Shown one piece after another: positions 7,012-15,891 of a stretch of 64,000 bases of DNA. Numbering within the stretch: the first letter of the stretch is position 1; each line of letters opens with the position of its first letter. Source of the DNA: Micavibrio sp. UBA5572. Its GTDB lineage: Bacteria; Pseudomonadota; Alphaproteobacteria; Micavibrionales; Micavibrionaceae. The DNA lies in the NCBI GenBank assembly GCA_002425415.1, contig DIMG01000028.1, forward strand, positions 1 through 64,000. Reading direction: 5' to 3'. The translations under genes and the position numbers were made by a program. The notes under the pieces were generated by a model, which was not told the DNA's origin, made no database searches, and saw only the letters and a program-made list of their open reading frames with translations.

Positions 7012-8313
7012 GTGAAAGCCACCCATTCCACCGTAACAATTCCCTTTGATAATCACTCTGTTAGAGGAGAATCTCTTATTGCCGCCCGCTGGATAGCCTT
7101 ATTGGGGCAAACGCTGGCGGTTTTGATTTCGTATTACGCTTTAGATTTTGGTTTTCCTATTACGATTTGTTTGCTGGTGATTGTTGCCTCTGGCGTGCTT
7201 AATAATTATGCCACGATTAAAGATCACCACCGAAGTATGGACGCCACAAAATCCCTTGCCTATTTGTCTTTTGATGTTTTGCAACTCTCCACTCTACTCT
7301 ATCTAACCGGGGGATTGGGCAACCCTTTCTTTGTTTTATTGATTGCTCCTGTTCTAATCGGGTCAACCATGCTGCCCAAATTGCAGCTGTTTATACTGCT
7401 CTCACTTGGTTTGGCTTGCGGGGTCTATCTTTCTCTTTTTTACATTCCCCTTTCTTGGCCGACCTTACTAATTGAAGAAGGCAGACTTTACATTTTGATA
7501 GAAAGTATAGCGCTTGGCATTACGCTTATATTTACATCTTTTTATTCTTGGCAAATTTCCGAGGAAAGCCGGTCTCTACAAAAAGCAGGATTTGCAGCGC
7601 ACACCGCCCTACTGAAACAAAAGCAAGTTCAGGCATTGGGAGCTATGGCTGCAGCTGCCGTTCATGAATTGGGAAGCCCCTTGGGAACGATTACTATTAT
7701 TGCAAAAGAACTTTCCCATGAATTGGGCAATGATTCCCGCTATAAAGACGATATTGACACTTTGATTGGACAAACGGACAGATGCAAAAAAATTCTAAGT
7801 AACTTCGGAAAAACACTTAAGGCTGATCCGACTTATCTGACAGACCCCCTCCCCCCGAAAGCTTTGCTACAAGGCATTGCCGACGGGTTTCTGATTGATC
7901 GTCCGGAAATTCGCTTCACAATAGATGTAACCGATTTTCCCCAGGATATCCTACTACCCCAGACTCCCGAGCTATCTCATGGTTTGGGCGTTTTTATCCA
8001 AAATGCTATTCAGCTCGCCCACACAACCGTTTCCATATTCATAAGCATTGGCAAGGGCGTTAAAATTACAATCGAGGATGATGGCCCTGGCTTCCCCGCC
8101 AAAATTCTTCCCAAGCTCGGTGAACCTTATACTTCTACAAGGATGGATAGTGGTAATAATATGGGGCTTGGGGTCTTTATTGCGCAAACCTTATTGGAAG
8201 ATACGGGTGCCAATATTTTTTATAATAATAAAAACTCGGGAGGAGCTCAGGTCATTGTTCTATGGTCAGAGCTTTCTTTTCAATCTATGGTCTTGAAGAA
8301 TAAGAAAAGTTGA
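7012..8313 (+). CDS. regB: Redox-sensing histidine kinase RegB/ActS/PrrB type
   Basis: A membrane sensor kinase of 433 residues that responds to redox state and phosphorylates RegA. About six transmembrane helices occupy residues 24-180. The ubiquinone-binding heptapeptide GGLGNPF (about 100-106), the family-specific H-box AAAAVHELGSPLGT (His about 218), the redox-active Cys in DRCKKIL (about 258) and the ATP-binding IEDDGPGFP and NMGLGVFIA motifs are all present, so both known signal inputs are retained. Start is GTG, preceded by CGAGGAA. It sits between the CobT-like gene and regA. Confidence 0.92.
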   Translation: MKATHSTVTIPFDNHSVRGESLIAARWIALLGQTLAVLISYYALDFGFPITICLLVIVASGVLNNYATIKDHHRSMDATKSLAYLSFDVLQLSTLLYLTGGLGNPFFVLLIAPVLIGSTMLPKLQLFILLSLGLACGVYLSLFYIPLSWPTLLIEEGRLYILIESIALGITLIFTSFYSWQISEESRSLQKAGFAAHTALLKQKQVQALGAMAAAAVHELGSPLGTITIIAKELSHELGNDSRYKDDIDTLIGQTDRCKKILSNFGKTLKADPTYLTDPLPPKALLQGIADGFLIDRPEIRFTIDVTDFPQDILLPQTPELSHGLGVFIQNAIQLAHTTVSIFISIGKGVKITIEDDGPGFPAKILPKLGEPYTSTRMDSGNNMGLGVFIAQTLLEDTGANIFYNNKNSGGAQVIVLWSELSFQSMVLKNKKS

Positions 8314-8346
8314 ATATACTAATTAAGGAAATATACTAATTTAGGA
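8313..8346. repeat. 17-bp tandem duplication between regB and regA
   Basis: Two 17-nt units, 8313-8329 and 8330-8346, differ at a single position (AATATACTAATT then AAGGA or TAGGA). They overlap the end of regB and fill the spacer before regA. Each unit ends in a Shine-Dalgarno-like purine run, so the duplication may affect regA translation. Confidence 0.6.
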
Positions 8347-8365
8347 ATCAAAGAAACGGAATAAG

Positions 8366-8944
8366 ATGACAGATCAATGTGATGAAATTTCTGAAGTTAG
8401 CTTGAAAGGGCATCTTATTATTATTGACGATGACGAGGTTCTTTGCACCAGACTTGCGAAAGCTATGGAAAAGAGAGGCTATGAAGTCAGAACTGCTTTT
8501 TCTGTCGCAGATGGCATTAAAATCGCGGCGACATTCGAGCCAGAATTCGCAGTTGTCGATCTGAGACTCGCCGATGGCAACGGATTGGAAGTTGTCGACA
8601 AGTTGAGAGAAACTGTCGAAGATTGCCGGATCATTATGATGACTGCTTATGGCAATATTGCGACGGCTGTTGCCGCTGTTAAAGCTGGAGCCATTGATTA
8701 TCTTGCAAAACCGGCAGATGCCGACATGATCGAAAAAGCGTTGCTTCAAACCGGAGAAGAAAGCTTTCCCGAGCCCCCTATTGACCCTATGTCTGCCGAT
8801 CGCGTGAAATGGGAACATATATTGCGTGTCTATGAAATGTGCGGTCGCAACGTTTCCGAGACTGCACGTCGTCTGAGAATGCACCGCCGTACTCTTCAAA
8901 GAATTTTGGCCAAACATGCGCCAAAAGAGCAAGACATCGCATAA
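8366..8944 (+). CDS. regA: Response regulator RegA/ActR/PrrA type
   Basis: A 192-residue response regulator. The receiver domain (about 15-125) has the acidic pair in IIIDDDE, phosphorylation Asp about 65 in VVDLRLADG, Thr in MMTAYG and Lys in LAKPAD. A Fis-type helix-turn-helix lies at the C-terminus (NVSETARRLRMHRRTLQRIL, about 161-180), as in all RegA proteins, which globally control respiration and carbon and nitrogen metabolism under low redox potential. Spacing behind its cognate kinase is 52 nt. The start is preceded by ACGGAATAAG. Confidence 0.93.
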   Translation: MTDQCDEISEVSLKGHLIIIDDDEVLCTRLAKAMEKRGYEVRTAFSVADGIKIAATFEPEFAVVDLRLADGNGLEVVDKLRETVEDCRIIMMTAYGNIATAVAAVKAGAIDYLAKPADADMIEKALLQTGEESFPEPPIDPMSADRVKWEHILRVYEMCGRNVSETARRLRMHRRTLQRILAKHAPKEQDIA

Positions 8945-8993
8945 GCCATGCCCTCCTTCTCATCCCTATTTTCTGTTCATGTTACTTTTTAAT

Positions 8994-9602
8994 TTAAACG
9001 GAAAGAATGTCAGCGGCATCTGCAATCTTATTGATAAGACGCTCCATTTTGGAAACATCATCCAAAGGATCAGGTGTTTCAAAACGCAGCAGAGTATCTT
9101 TTTCGTTAAAGACAAACAGGACGTTAACACCATTTATGGTCATCAGCGCATTGATGGCTTTGGTTCTTGCAGGTGTAAAATACGGGGCAAGCAGCTCTTC
9201 GCTGCGGGTTCTAATGTACGTTCCATGATTCCAATCAGGTGTATCCGGCGTGTATACTTCCTGTAAATCTAGTTGTGATGCAACGGCACTTAATTTGGCG
9301 GATGCAATAACACCTTCCGTTGGCATACCTGATTTCAGTTCCATTTGGATGACTGTCCTGTAACGCTTCCCTCTTGCATCTTCATCGAGCTGCGCCTCGG
9401 AATATACAGAGAGCCCATAGTTTCTGAATGCTCCGGACATGATTGGAGAGGACATCATTCCACCAGCAGCGTAGTTCAAATTATGCCGCTTGGCCACTTG
9501 CTTCCATGCTGTTTTCTGGCGCATCAGAATTTGTAACGACCAAAAGAATACACCCATGATAAATACGGCAAAAAAGACCCATAGCATAAACCAGATATTC
9601 AA
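8994..9602 (-). CDS. Membrane-anchored hypothetical protein
   Basis: A 202-residue protein with one N-terminal transmembrane helix (about residues 4-26) followed by a soluble domain on one side of the membrane. The N-terminal region is Trp/Phe rich (MNIWFMLWVFFAVFIMGVFF), and the rest has the composition of a folded alpha/beta domain. I do not recognise a family. It lies convergent to regA and upstream of ompW on the same strand as ompW, but separated by ompW's terminator, so it is probably an independent unit. Confidence 0.65.
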   Translation of the reverse strand: MNIWFMLWVFFAVFIMGVFFWSLQILMRQKTAWKQVAKRHNLNYAAGGMMSSPIMSGAFRNYGLSVYSEAQLDEDARGKRYRTVIQMELKSGMPTEGVIASAKLSAVASQLDLQEVYTPDTPDWNHGTYIRTRSEELLAPYFTPARTKAINALMTINGVNVLFVFNEKDTLLRFETPDPLDDVSKMERLINKIADAADILSV

Positions 9603-9687
9603 AATAATACCCCTTCAGAAACAATCGAAATTGACTTTACTTCCATTACGATAACATCATTTCGGTTTTCTGATAAGTCATATAAAA

Positions 9688-9710
9688 ACTGCCCGAGATG
9701 CCCGGGCAGT
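9688..9710 (-). terminator. Intrinsic terminator of ompW
   Basis: Perfect 8-bp arms ACTGCCCG and CGGGCAGT flank a 7-nt loop. On the minus strand a TTTTTATA tract follows. It lies 30 nt past the ompW stop. Confidence 0.85.
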
Positions 9711-9740
9711 CTTGAAATATTTTTAAATAAGATCAGGCGG

Positions 9741-10379
9741 TTAGAATTTGTAACCAAGGCCAACACCAACCAGCCACGGATTAATGTCTACATCTGCTTT
9801 GATTGAATTATTGATTGTTACATCTGAATTGATCCAGACTTTTTTTACATCAACATTCAACGCCCAGTTTTGAGCCAAAGGAATATCAACACCAGCTTGC
9901 AGTGCCCCACCCCAGCTTGAATCGTATTTGATTTTATTAAAATCACCGGCATCCGGATTGAAGAAGTGTGTATAGTTTACACCAGCTCCCACATACGGGC
10001 TGATCCCTCCGACTTGTTCGATTGGATCAAAATGGTATTGAACGGTCAGAGTTGGTGGAAGAAGCCAAACATCACCGACATCCGAACCAGCAAGAGCACC
10101 TTTACCGTTAACGTCATGTGGGGTCACGGCTGCAATCAACTCAAGGCCGATATTATCAGTTAAAAAATAGGTCAAATCAAATTCAGGAACAACAGAGTTA
10201 TCAATAGTCAAAGCATCGTTACCAACACCTGTCACGTCACCTTTTTCACTAGGAATAACGCCAACGGCGCGCCCACGCAGCAAAAAATCACCTGCGGATT
10301 TTTTGAACAGACCATCCTGAGCCATTGCAGACGCAGGAATCAAAGCAACCAAAGCTGCAGACAAAAGCAATTTTTTCAT
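9741..10379 (-). CDS. ompW: OmpW-family outer membrane protein
   Basis: A 212-residue secreted beta-barrel protein. It begins with a clear signal peptide (MKKLLLSAALVALIPASAMA, cleavage after AMA), followed by GDFLLRGRAVGVIPS, the OmpW opening motif, and LPPTLTVQYHFDP with SPYVGAGVNYTHFF in the middle. It ends in LVGVGLGYKF, with a terminal Phe as expected for BAM-assembled barrels. OmpW forms a small eight-strand barrel proposed to pass hydrophobic compounds. A strong terminator follows. It is transcribed alone. Confidence 0.92.
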   Translation of the reverse strand: MKKLLLSAALVALIPASAMAQDGLFKKSAGDFLLRGRAVGVIPSEKGDVTGVGNDALTIDNSVVPEFDLTYFLTDNIGLELIAAVTPHDVNGKGALAGSDVGDVWLLPPTLTVQYHFDPIEQVGGISPYVGAGVNYTHFFNPDAGDFNKIKYDSSWGGALQAGVDIPLAQNWALNVDVKKVWINSDVTINNSIKADVDINPWLVGVGLGYKF

Positions 10380-10587
10380 ATTACATATACCTTTATATAT
10401 TTTAGTGGATTTGGCTCAGAACTGCCGCGATTGTACTATATTTTCATCGCCTAGAACGTACGACAGAATGTCGCAACGGCCAAATTTTACCACTATTTAT
10501 GGTTGTTTTAAATAAAAGATTTGCCCAAGACAGTCTTTTTGTATTATGCTTTTTCATAAAATCATTCCGGACGGAGAACACATAATT

Positions 10588-10983
10588 GTGGTCAAACGCC
10601 ATTTCCTTCTTGTCGGCATATTTTTTGCGGCGGCGAGTCTACCATCATCGGAAGAACCAATTTTTGATCTTCCGCTGGACAATTCCGCGCAGATACCATT
10701 ATTGAAACCATTCTCGTTAAAGAGCTTCCCTTCTGAAAAACGCATGTTAACTTTTCGTTATCAGCTATCTTCTGAGGGAGATTTAAATCCTAGGGGAATG
10801 TTTGAAACACAGAACAAAAGACTCATGACATTGGATTGCAATCAGCTGAGGCGTGGATTATCTATTGTTGTCATGTCAGCCATTCAGGTAAAAGAGCCAA
10901 ATGAAAAACATAAGCTTGAACATCTTCAGTCTGATATTCAAAAAGGCCTTGATAAACTTCACTGCCTCCGAAAAACAACCTAG
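10588..10983 (+). CDS. Hypothetical exported protein
   Basis: About 131 residues from a GTG start at 10588, chosen because a GGAG lies 11 nt upstream; an in-frame ATG at 10546 has no ribosome binding site and would give 145 residues. The N-terminus has a positive KRH followed by a hydrophobic stretch (FLLVGIFFAAASLP), consistent with a signal peptide. The remainder is hydrophilic, with two Cys near residues 83 and 126. I recognise no family. It overlaps the following gene by 83 nt in another frame, an unusually long overlap. Confidence 0.5.
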   Translation: MVKRHFLLVGIFFAAASLPSSEEPIFDLPLDNSAQIPLLKPFSLKSFPSEKRMLTFRYQLSSEGDLNPRGMFETQNKRLMTLDCNQLRRGLSIVVMSAIQVKEPNEKHKLEHLQSDIQKGLDKLHCLRKTT

Positions 10984-11824
10984 GTATTCGATTTTTTTTA
11001 TTTTCCCGATTGTTGTTTTTGTCTTTGTTACGATTATTTGTGGAGAGTCCCACCGTTCATTGGCAGAGACGACCAGCACCGTTGATATTTATCTTCCTCA
11101 AGCTTTTGCGTTGGCTGATACCATAGGAGCTTCCCAATTGGAAGTCATGAAAAACTCCGTGGTTTTTTCTACATCCGTATCCCCGAATTCTCCACTGGCT
11201 CAATATCAACCTATGCTGGGGGGCAAGATTACTCTTGGGAATGATCTTCATCGTTATCACAAAGAATTTGTGGTTTTAGGCAGCAAAATCGAACGCATCG
11301 ACCGTCCAGATTTTAATCAATATATGGTTGTTTTGACTTTGCTTTCACTATCCAATGAAAATGCCCATTTCATTCAGCATCACAATGGGTCACTCGATGA
11401 TTTTTATACCTTTTTACATGACGGAGATCAAACAAATTTATGTACGCTTTATGCTCTTCAACAACATGTCTCCGATATTGAAATGCTGGATACAGCCTTA
11501 CGCCTCGAACTTTATTTTTTAGGGCACGGGTCAGTCAAAGGAATCAAAGCGCTTAGAATAGTCTTGGAAAAAATGGAACTGAATTCTCTTTTCGAAGACT
11601 TCAGGGATTCTTACCGAGGGAAAGATTCTATCCAATTAAAAAATGTTCTGGATCGGATTTTTCAACATCGTGTGCGATATAACATGTCGTCTTTGTCCCA
11701 ATGCAAAGGCGAACGTGTAATCCAGCTTGATCGTGATATTTATGACCGCGCAATCGAGCCTGCCAGAATGATTTTTTTACGGTCGCAGCAATATAAATCT
11801 TCATCAAAAAAATATAACCAATAA
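10901..11824 (+). CDS. Hypothetical exported or membrane-anchored protein
   Basis: A 307-residue protein with a hydrophobic segment at about 29-47 (YSIFFIFPIVVFVFVTIICG) that could be an uncleaved anchor or a long signal peptide. The rest looks soluble, helical and mixed in charge; no family is recognised. The only ATG before the hydrophobic segment is at 10901, inside the previous gene, giving an 83-nt overlap and probable coupling. Downstream is a strong bidirectional hairpin. The pair seems to form a two-gene unit encoding envelope proteins of unknown purpose. Confidence 0.55.
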   Translation: MKNISLNIFSLIFKKALINFTASEKQPRYSIFFIFPIVVFVFVTIICGESHRSLAETTSTVDIYLPQAFALADTIGASQLEVMKNSVVFSTSVSPNSPLAQYQPMLGGKITLGNDLHRYHKEFVVLGSKIERIDRPDFNQYMVVLTLLSLSNENAHFIQHHNGSLDDFYTFLHDGDQTNLCTLYALQQHVSDIEMLDTALRLELYFLGHGSVKGIKALRIVLEKMELNSLFEDFRDSYRGKDSIQLKNVLDRIFQHRVRYNMSSLSQCKGERVIQLDRDIYDRAIEPARMIFLRSQQYKSSSKKYNQ

Positions 11825-11827
11825 AAA

Positions 11828-11855
11828 ATGGAGAGAAGGAATTCCCTCTCTCCAT
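11828..11855. terminator. Bidirectional terminator between convergent genes
   Basis: A nearly perfect 28-bp palindrome (ATGGAGAGA...TCTCTCCAT, centre GGAATTCC) lies between the plus-strand gene ending at 11824 and the minus-strand gene ending at 11883. Flanking A/T tracts on both sides fit termination in both directions. Confidence 0.75.
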
Positions 11856-11882
11856 AAGGTATATTTGAGCCATCCAACTTGC

Positions 11883-12332
11883 CTACATATAACGGATCTT
11901 GCTGTCCGTATCTGAAAATCCCATTTGTGCAAAGCTGGCCAACGCTTCTTCCCGCGTGAGGGATTGTAGAGCCTGCCAGTCATTACTGGGTTTAAAACCA
12001 ACAGGAACAGAGATAGATCCGCCTTCCCGCATGTTTGTTTCCTGAACAATTTCCGGAAGTTTTGTTTTTTTGGCTCGAGATTTTGATTTTGCCTTTACTG
12101 CTACTTTTTTAGATTTAGCCTGTGCCATTTCATCTACTTTTTGATCGAGCTTATAGAGTTCGTTACTAAAGAATCCTGTCTGGCGTCCCACCAGATCAAG
12201 CCCTTCTTTTACGCGTTCCAGACCCGATCTCAATCGTTCGTAACCTATGCCCAGCACTATTGCCGAGCCAATCGCCGACACTGCTGCAAACACAGCAAAT
12301 GCCAATGCGACAACCACATATATTTCAGGCAT
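11883..12332 (-). CDS. Small membrane protein with basic linker
   Basis: Starting at the ATG at 12332 (preceded by a GGAAGGGTGGG run; an upstream start at 12389 would add 19 unlikely residues) the product is 149 residues. One hydrophobic segment (about 5-30, VVVALAFAVFAAVSAIGSAIVLGIGY) is followed by an amphipathic helix likely to form a coiled coil (about 33-70), then a Lys/Ala-rich linker (about 72-90) and a conserved-looking tail (LTREEALASFAQMGFSD). The layout suggests an inner membrane protein with a cytoplasmic basic arm. No family or role is recognised. Confidence 0.55.
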   Translation of the reverse strand: MPEIYVVVALAFAVFAAVSAIGSAIVLGIGYERLRSGLERVKEGLDLVGRQTGFFSNELYKLDQKVDEMAQAKSKKVAVKAKSKSRAKKTKLPEIVQETNMREGGSISVPVGFKPSNDWQALQSLTREEALASFAQMGFSDTDSKIRYM

Positions 12333-12512
12333 ATCAATACCCACCCTTCCTGTACAGTTTATTTGGAGATTGTGTTCAACACAAAACAACTTTCCCGTTG
12401 GTCTGTATTAACCGTGCTTATGTATCCAGTTTACACCTTTGGGGATTAACAAGCCCTAACCAAAGGGATAAGTTTTCATCAATTTTTATGGGGATTAAAA
12501 ATGATTTGTATT

Positions 12513-14534
12513 TTAAAAATCAGAACCGGATAAGGAAAGATCCAATGTTTCAAGTCTTTTTACCTCATCACGCAGCCTTGCCGCTTCTTCGAATTCAAGA
12601 TCACCAGCAGCCTTCAGCATTGCTGTTTTCATTTTTTGAATTTGTTTTGTGAGTGATTTCGGATCAAGCAATAATTCCTGATCGCGATCCGACATGCCAA
12701 CCGCCATTTTTTTAGACGAAGTGTCTGCGGTGTCAGTTGTCCAACCTTCCGAGATTGCTTTCTTGATGCTTTCAGGTGTTATGCCGTGTTCAAGGTTATG
12801 AGCAACCTGCTTTTCCCGTCTGCGATCTGTTTCTTCCAAGGCTGCTTTCATGCTTTTGGTCACTGTATCCGCATACAAGATCGCTTTACCACCAACATTC
12901 CGCGCAGCACGGCCGATCGTCTGAATCAATGACGTGCGTGACCTCAAAAATCCTTCTTTGTCCGCATCCAGAATGGCAACCAAACGGCATTCCGGTATAT
13001 CCAGACCTTCACGCAGCAAGTTAATACCGACCAGAATATCAAACTCACCCAACCGCAAATCACGGATGATTTCAATCCGCTCAAGTGTGTCAATATCCGA
13101 GTGCAAATATCTGACTTTCAGTCCATTTTCAGCCATATATTCTGTGAGGTCTTCTGCCATTTTCTTGGTCAAGGTCGTCACCAGAATTCTGCCGCCATCA
13201 GCCACAACGCGGTGACATTCATTCATCAGGTTGTCAATCTGGAATTCTGTCCCGCGAATTTCAACAGGAGGGTCTATCAATCCTGTTGGCCTGACAATCT
13301 GCTCAACGAACTCCCCAGAAGTTTGTTCCAATTCCCAAGCCCCTGGTGTCGCTGAAACATAAATTGTTTGCGGGCGCATTTTATTCCATTCTTCAAATTT
13401 CAGGGGGCGGTTATCCAGTGCCGACGGCAATCTGAATCCATAATCCGCCAGAACTGTTTTTCTTGCCCTGTCGCCATTATACATGCCTCCCAATTGTCCG
13501 ATCATCACATGACTTTCATCCACAAACAAAAGCGCGCCTTCCGGCAAGTATTCAAACAATGTCGGGGGGGCTTCCCCTTCTGCGCGACCGGTCAGGTAAC
13601 GGGAATAGTTTTCAATCCCCTGACACATTCCGGTTGCCATCAGCATTTCAAGGTCAAAGGTTGCGCGTTGTTCCAAACGTTGTGCTTCAAGAAGTTTCCC
13701 TTGGTCATTAAATTCCTGCAAACGGATTTTCAGATCTCTTTTTATTGACCCTATAGCCTGTTCAATCGTGGGTCCCGGAGTAATATAGTGCGTATTCGCA
13801 TAGACGCGCACAGCATTCATTGAAACAAATTTTTGTCCGGTCAATGGATCAAATTCTGCAATTTCCTCGATCTCGTCGCCAAACAGAGAAAACCTCCATG
13901 CCCGATCATCAAAGTGAACCGGAAAAAGCTCAACCGTATCACCACGAACACGGAAACTCCCCCGCTCGAATGCTATATCATTGCGTTTATATTGCAACTC
14001 GATCAGTTTTGAAATCAAGTCCTGACGATCCAGTGTCTGCCCCTTTTTGATTTCAAAGGTCATCGCATAATAATCTTCTTTCGACCCGATGCCGTATATG
14101 CAAGACACCGATGCCACAATAATCACATCGCGGCGTTCAAACAATGATCGCGTCGCCGCGTGGCGCATCCGGTCAATTTGTTCGTTGATCGTTGATTCTT
14201 TTTCAATATAAAGATCGGATTTCGGAACATAGGCTTCAGGCTGGTAGTAATCATAGTAGGACACAAAATACTCAACGGCATTTTCGGGGAAAAATGATTT
14301 CATTTCCGAATAAAGCTGGGCAGCCAATGTCTTGTTGGGAGCAAGAATCAGCGCGGGACGTTGTGTCGCCTCAATCACATGAGCCATGGTAAACGTCTTG
14401 CCTGACCCCGTTACACCAAGAAGAACCTGATCGCTCAACCCCTGTTTCAAGCCCTCGATAAGGCTCACAATCGCTGTGGGCTGGTCTCCCGCAGGGTCAA
14501 AAAGTGAATGAATTTTGAAAGCTTTTTCTGTCAT
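12513..14534 (-). CDS. uvrB: Excinuclease ABC subunit B
   Basis: The damage-verification helicase of nucleotide excision repair, 673 residues, normal length. Walker A GVTGSGKT lies at about 39-46, the Tyr-rich beta-hairpin region FVSYYDYYQPEAYVP at about 88-102, Walker B FVDESH in the middle, helicase motifs V and VI (GINLLREGLDIPE; QTIGRAARN), and a C-terminal UVR coiled coil (MLKAAGDLEFEEAARLRDEVKRLE) that contacts UvrC. It is divergent from the nitroreductase gene and transcribed alone. No LexA-like box was recognised upstream. Confidence 0.96.
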   Translation of the reverse strand: MTEKAFKIHSLFDPAGDQPTAIVSLIEGLKQGLSDQVLLGVTGSGKTFTMAHVIEATQRPALILAPNKTLAAQLYSEMKSFFPENAVEYFVSYYDYYQPEAYVPKSDLYIEKESTINEQIDRMRHAATRSLFERRDVIIVASVSCIYGIGSKEDYYAMTFEIKKGQTLDRQDLISKLIELQYKRNDIAFERGSFRVRGDTVELFPVHFDDRAWRFSLFGDEIEEIAEFDPLTGQKFVSMNAVRVYANTHYITPGPTIEQAIGSIKRDLKIRLQEFNDQGKLLEAQRLEQRATFDLEMLMATGMCQGIENYSRYLTGRAEGEAPPTLFEYLPEGALLFVDESHVMIGQLGGMYNGDRARKTVLADYGFRLPSALDNRPLKFEEWNKMRPQTIYVSATPGAWELEQTSGEFVEQIVRPTGLIDPPVEIRGTEFQIDNLMNECHRVVADGGRILVTTLTKKMAEDLTEYMAENGLKVRYLHSDIDTLERIEIIRDLRLGEFDILVGINLLREGLDIPECRLVAILDADKEGFLRSRTSLIQTIGRAARNVGGKAILYADTVTKSMKAALEETDRRREKQVAHNLEHGITPESIKKAISEGWTTDTADTSSKKMAVGMSDRDQELLLDPKSLTKQIQKMKTAMLKAAGDLEFEEAARLRDEVKRLETLDLSLSGSDF

Positions 14535-14607
14535 ATCTTATGATATATACAGTTCTTGATCTATTTCATCCATATAATCCTTGATTTAATTTACGGCAGA
14601 GCAAAAA

Positions 14608-15258
14608 ATGAATCATAATGGCGTTCTTTCCTTTCTTAAAAACCGCAGATCATCAAAGCTTGCCAGCTTGTCTGCCCCCGCCCCATCCCCTGATGAGCTA
14701 CATGATATTCTTACCATCGCCGCCCGCGTTCCGGATCATGGGAAATATCATCCATGGTATTTTATCGTGTTAAAAGATCAGGCGAGACAGGACGCAGGAC
14801 AAATGTTACGAGCCTCTTTCGAGATAGAAAATCCTGATACCGTACCCGCAAAGCTCGACCTTGAGGCCGAGCGGTTTTTGCGTGCACCATTGGTTATTGC
14901 TGTTGTGTCCCGCATTCGAGAAGGCAAACATCCACAATGGGAACAATTCTTATCCTCTGGCGCAGCTTGCTACAACCTTTGTCTTGCAGCCAATGCTATG
15001 GGATATGGGTCAAACTGGTTAACCGAATGGTACAGCTACTCCCCTATTTTCAAAAAGTTGATGGGACTGGATCAGCAAGACCATTTTGCCGGATTTATCT
15101 ATATCGGCACGACCACAGAACAAAACGAGGAGCGCGAGCGTCCCGATCTTAAAAAAATCGTGACTTATTGGAGTAAAGACACAATTTCCCTTAACAAGGG
15201 AGAGGGATACGGAATATTAAAAGCGGGCTTTCCTGATTCCGGCGTTGAGCCATTATAG
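14608..15258 (+). CDS. Nitroreductase family protein (YdjA-like)
   Basis: A 216-residue FMN-dependent oxidoreductase. RRSSKLASL (about 13-21) supplies the flavin phosphate-binding Arg-Arg-Ser, followed by ARVPDHGKYHPWYFIVL, characteristic of the YdjA/RutE-like branch. GAACYNLCLAANAMGYGSNWLTEW (about 117-140) is the second FMN segment. It probably reduces quinone- or nitro-type compounds with NAD(P)H; the natural substrate is not predictable. It stands between uvrB (divergent) and a secreted DUF922-like gene on the same strand. Confidence 0.85.
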   Translation: MNHNGVLSFLKNRRSSKLASLSAPAPSPDELHDILTIAARVPDHGKYHPWYFIVLKDQARQDAGQMLRASFEIENPDTVPAKLDLEAERFLRAPLVIAVVSRIREGKHPQWEQFLSSGAACYNLCLAANAMGYGSNWLTEWYSYSPIFKKLMGLDQQDHFAGFIYIGTTTEQNEERERPDLKKIVTYWSKDTISLNKGEGYGILKAGFPDSGVEPL

Positions 15259-15290
15259 TTTTATTATATATTTTTCTATATTCTCTACTG

Positions 15291-15890
15291 ATGGGATTTT
15301 CTTTTTATCCAGCGATCGGGCTCTGTTTTTTCTCTCTTGCAACATTGGCATTAGGAACAGCGCATGCAGCTTCTTGCCCCTCTCCCGTTCCCAACATCAA
15401 TATGTCCGTTCAATTTGTTGAAATTCCTCCGGTTTATAACTCCAATTTCGCAGAAAATATCGGCGGGCATTTAAGGGGAGGAACTTCGGTAGAAATCACT
15501 CCTAAAACCCAGAAATCAAATTCAATATGCGGATATATCAGCCAGATTTATCTTAAAGTCGTTGTTAAATCCCAGATCGGCGTCTCTGACCGATATCCAG
15601 TTGGAAGTTGTCAGTACAATGTTATTCAAGCGCATGAGGCAAAACATAAATCTATTCTCATGAATTATTTCAAGGCTCTTCCTGCCACTCACCGCGGGCG
15701 TTATGCCCAGCTTTTAAATGGTGGAACCGGTTATATTTTGGGACAAGAATCTTCTGTTCAGCAAACTCTTAATGCGTCTGCCGAACAATTTAAAAGCATA
15801 ATTTCAAGCGAACATGCCAAGTTGCAATATGACTTTGTCGACCGTCAGGATCTTGTTAAACAAGAACTTTCGCGCTGCTCAAACTGGTAA
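15291..15890 (+). CDS. Secreted DUF922-like putative metallopeptidase
   Basis: A 199-residue exported protein with a signal peptide (about 1-27, ending AHAA). The central GSCQYNVIQAHEAKHKSI (about 104-121) carries an HExxH-like HEAKH preceded by the CQYNVI stretch typical of DUF922-type predicted secreted zinc proteases. Here the second residue after His is Ala, then Lys-His, so HExKH spacing is kept. Four Cys in the mature part could form disulfides. It lies 32 nt behind the nitroreductase gene and meets lysS tail to tail with 1 nt between the stops. Peptidase activity is inferred only. Confidence 0.55.
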   Translation: MGFSFYPAIGLCFFSLATLALGTAHAASCPSPVPNINMSVQFVEIPPVYNSNFAENIGGHLRGGTSVEITPKTQKSNSICGYISQIYLKVVVKSQIGVSDRYPVGSCQYNVIQAHEAKHKSILMNYFKALPATHRGRYAQLLNGGTGYILGQESSVQQTLNASAEQFKSIISSEHAKLQYDFVDRQDLVKQELSRCSNW

Positions 15891-15891
15891 T

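Noticed and set aside
8348..8932. 194-codon open frame on the minus strand over regA
   Set aside because: It lies fully antisense to a well supported response regulator gene, has no ribosome binding site and no recognisable protein features.
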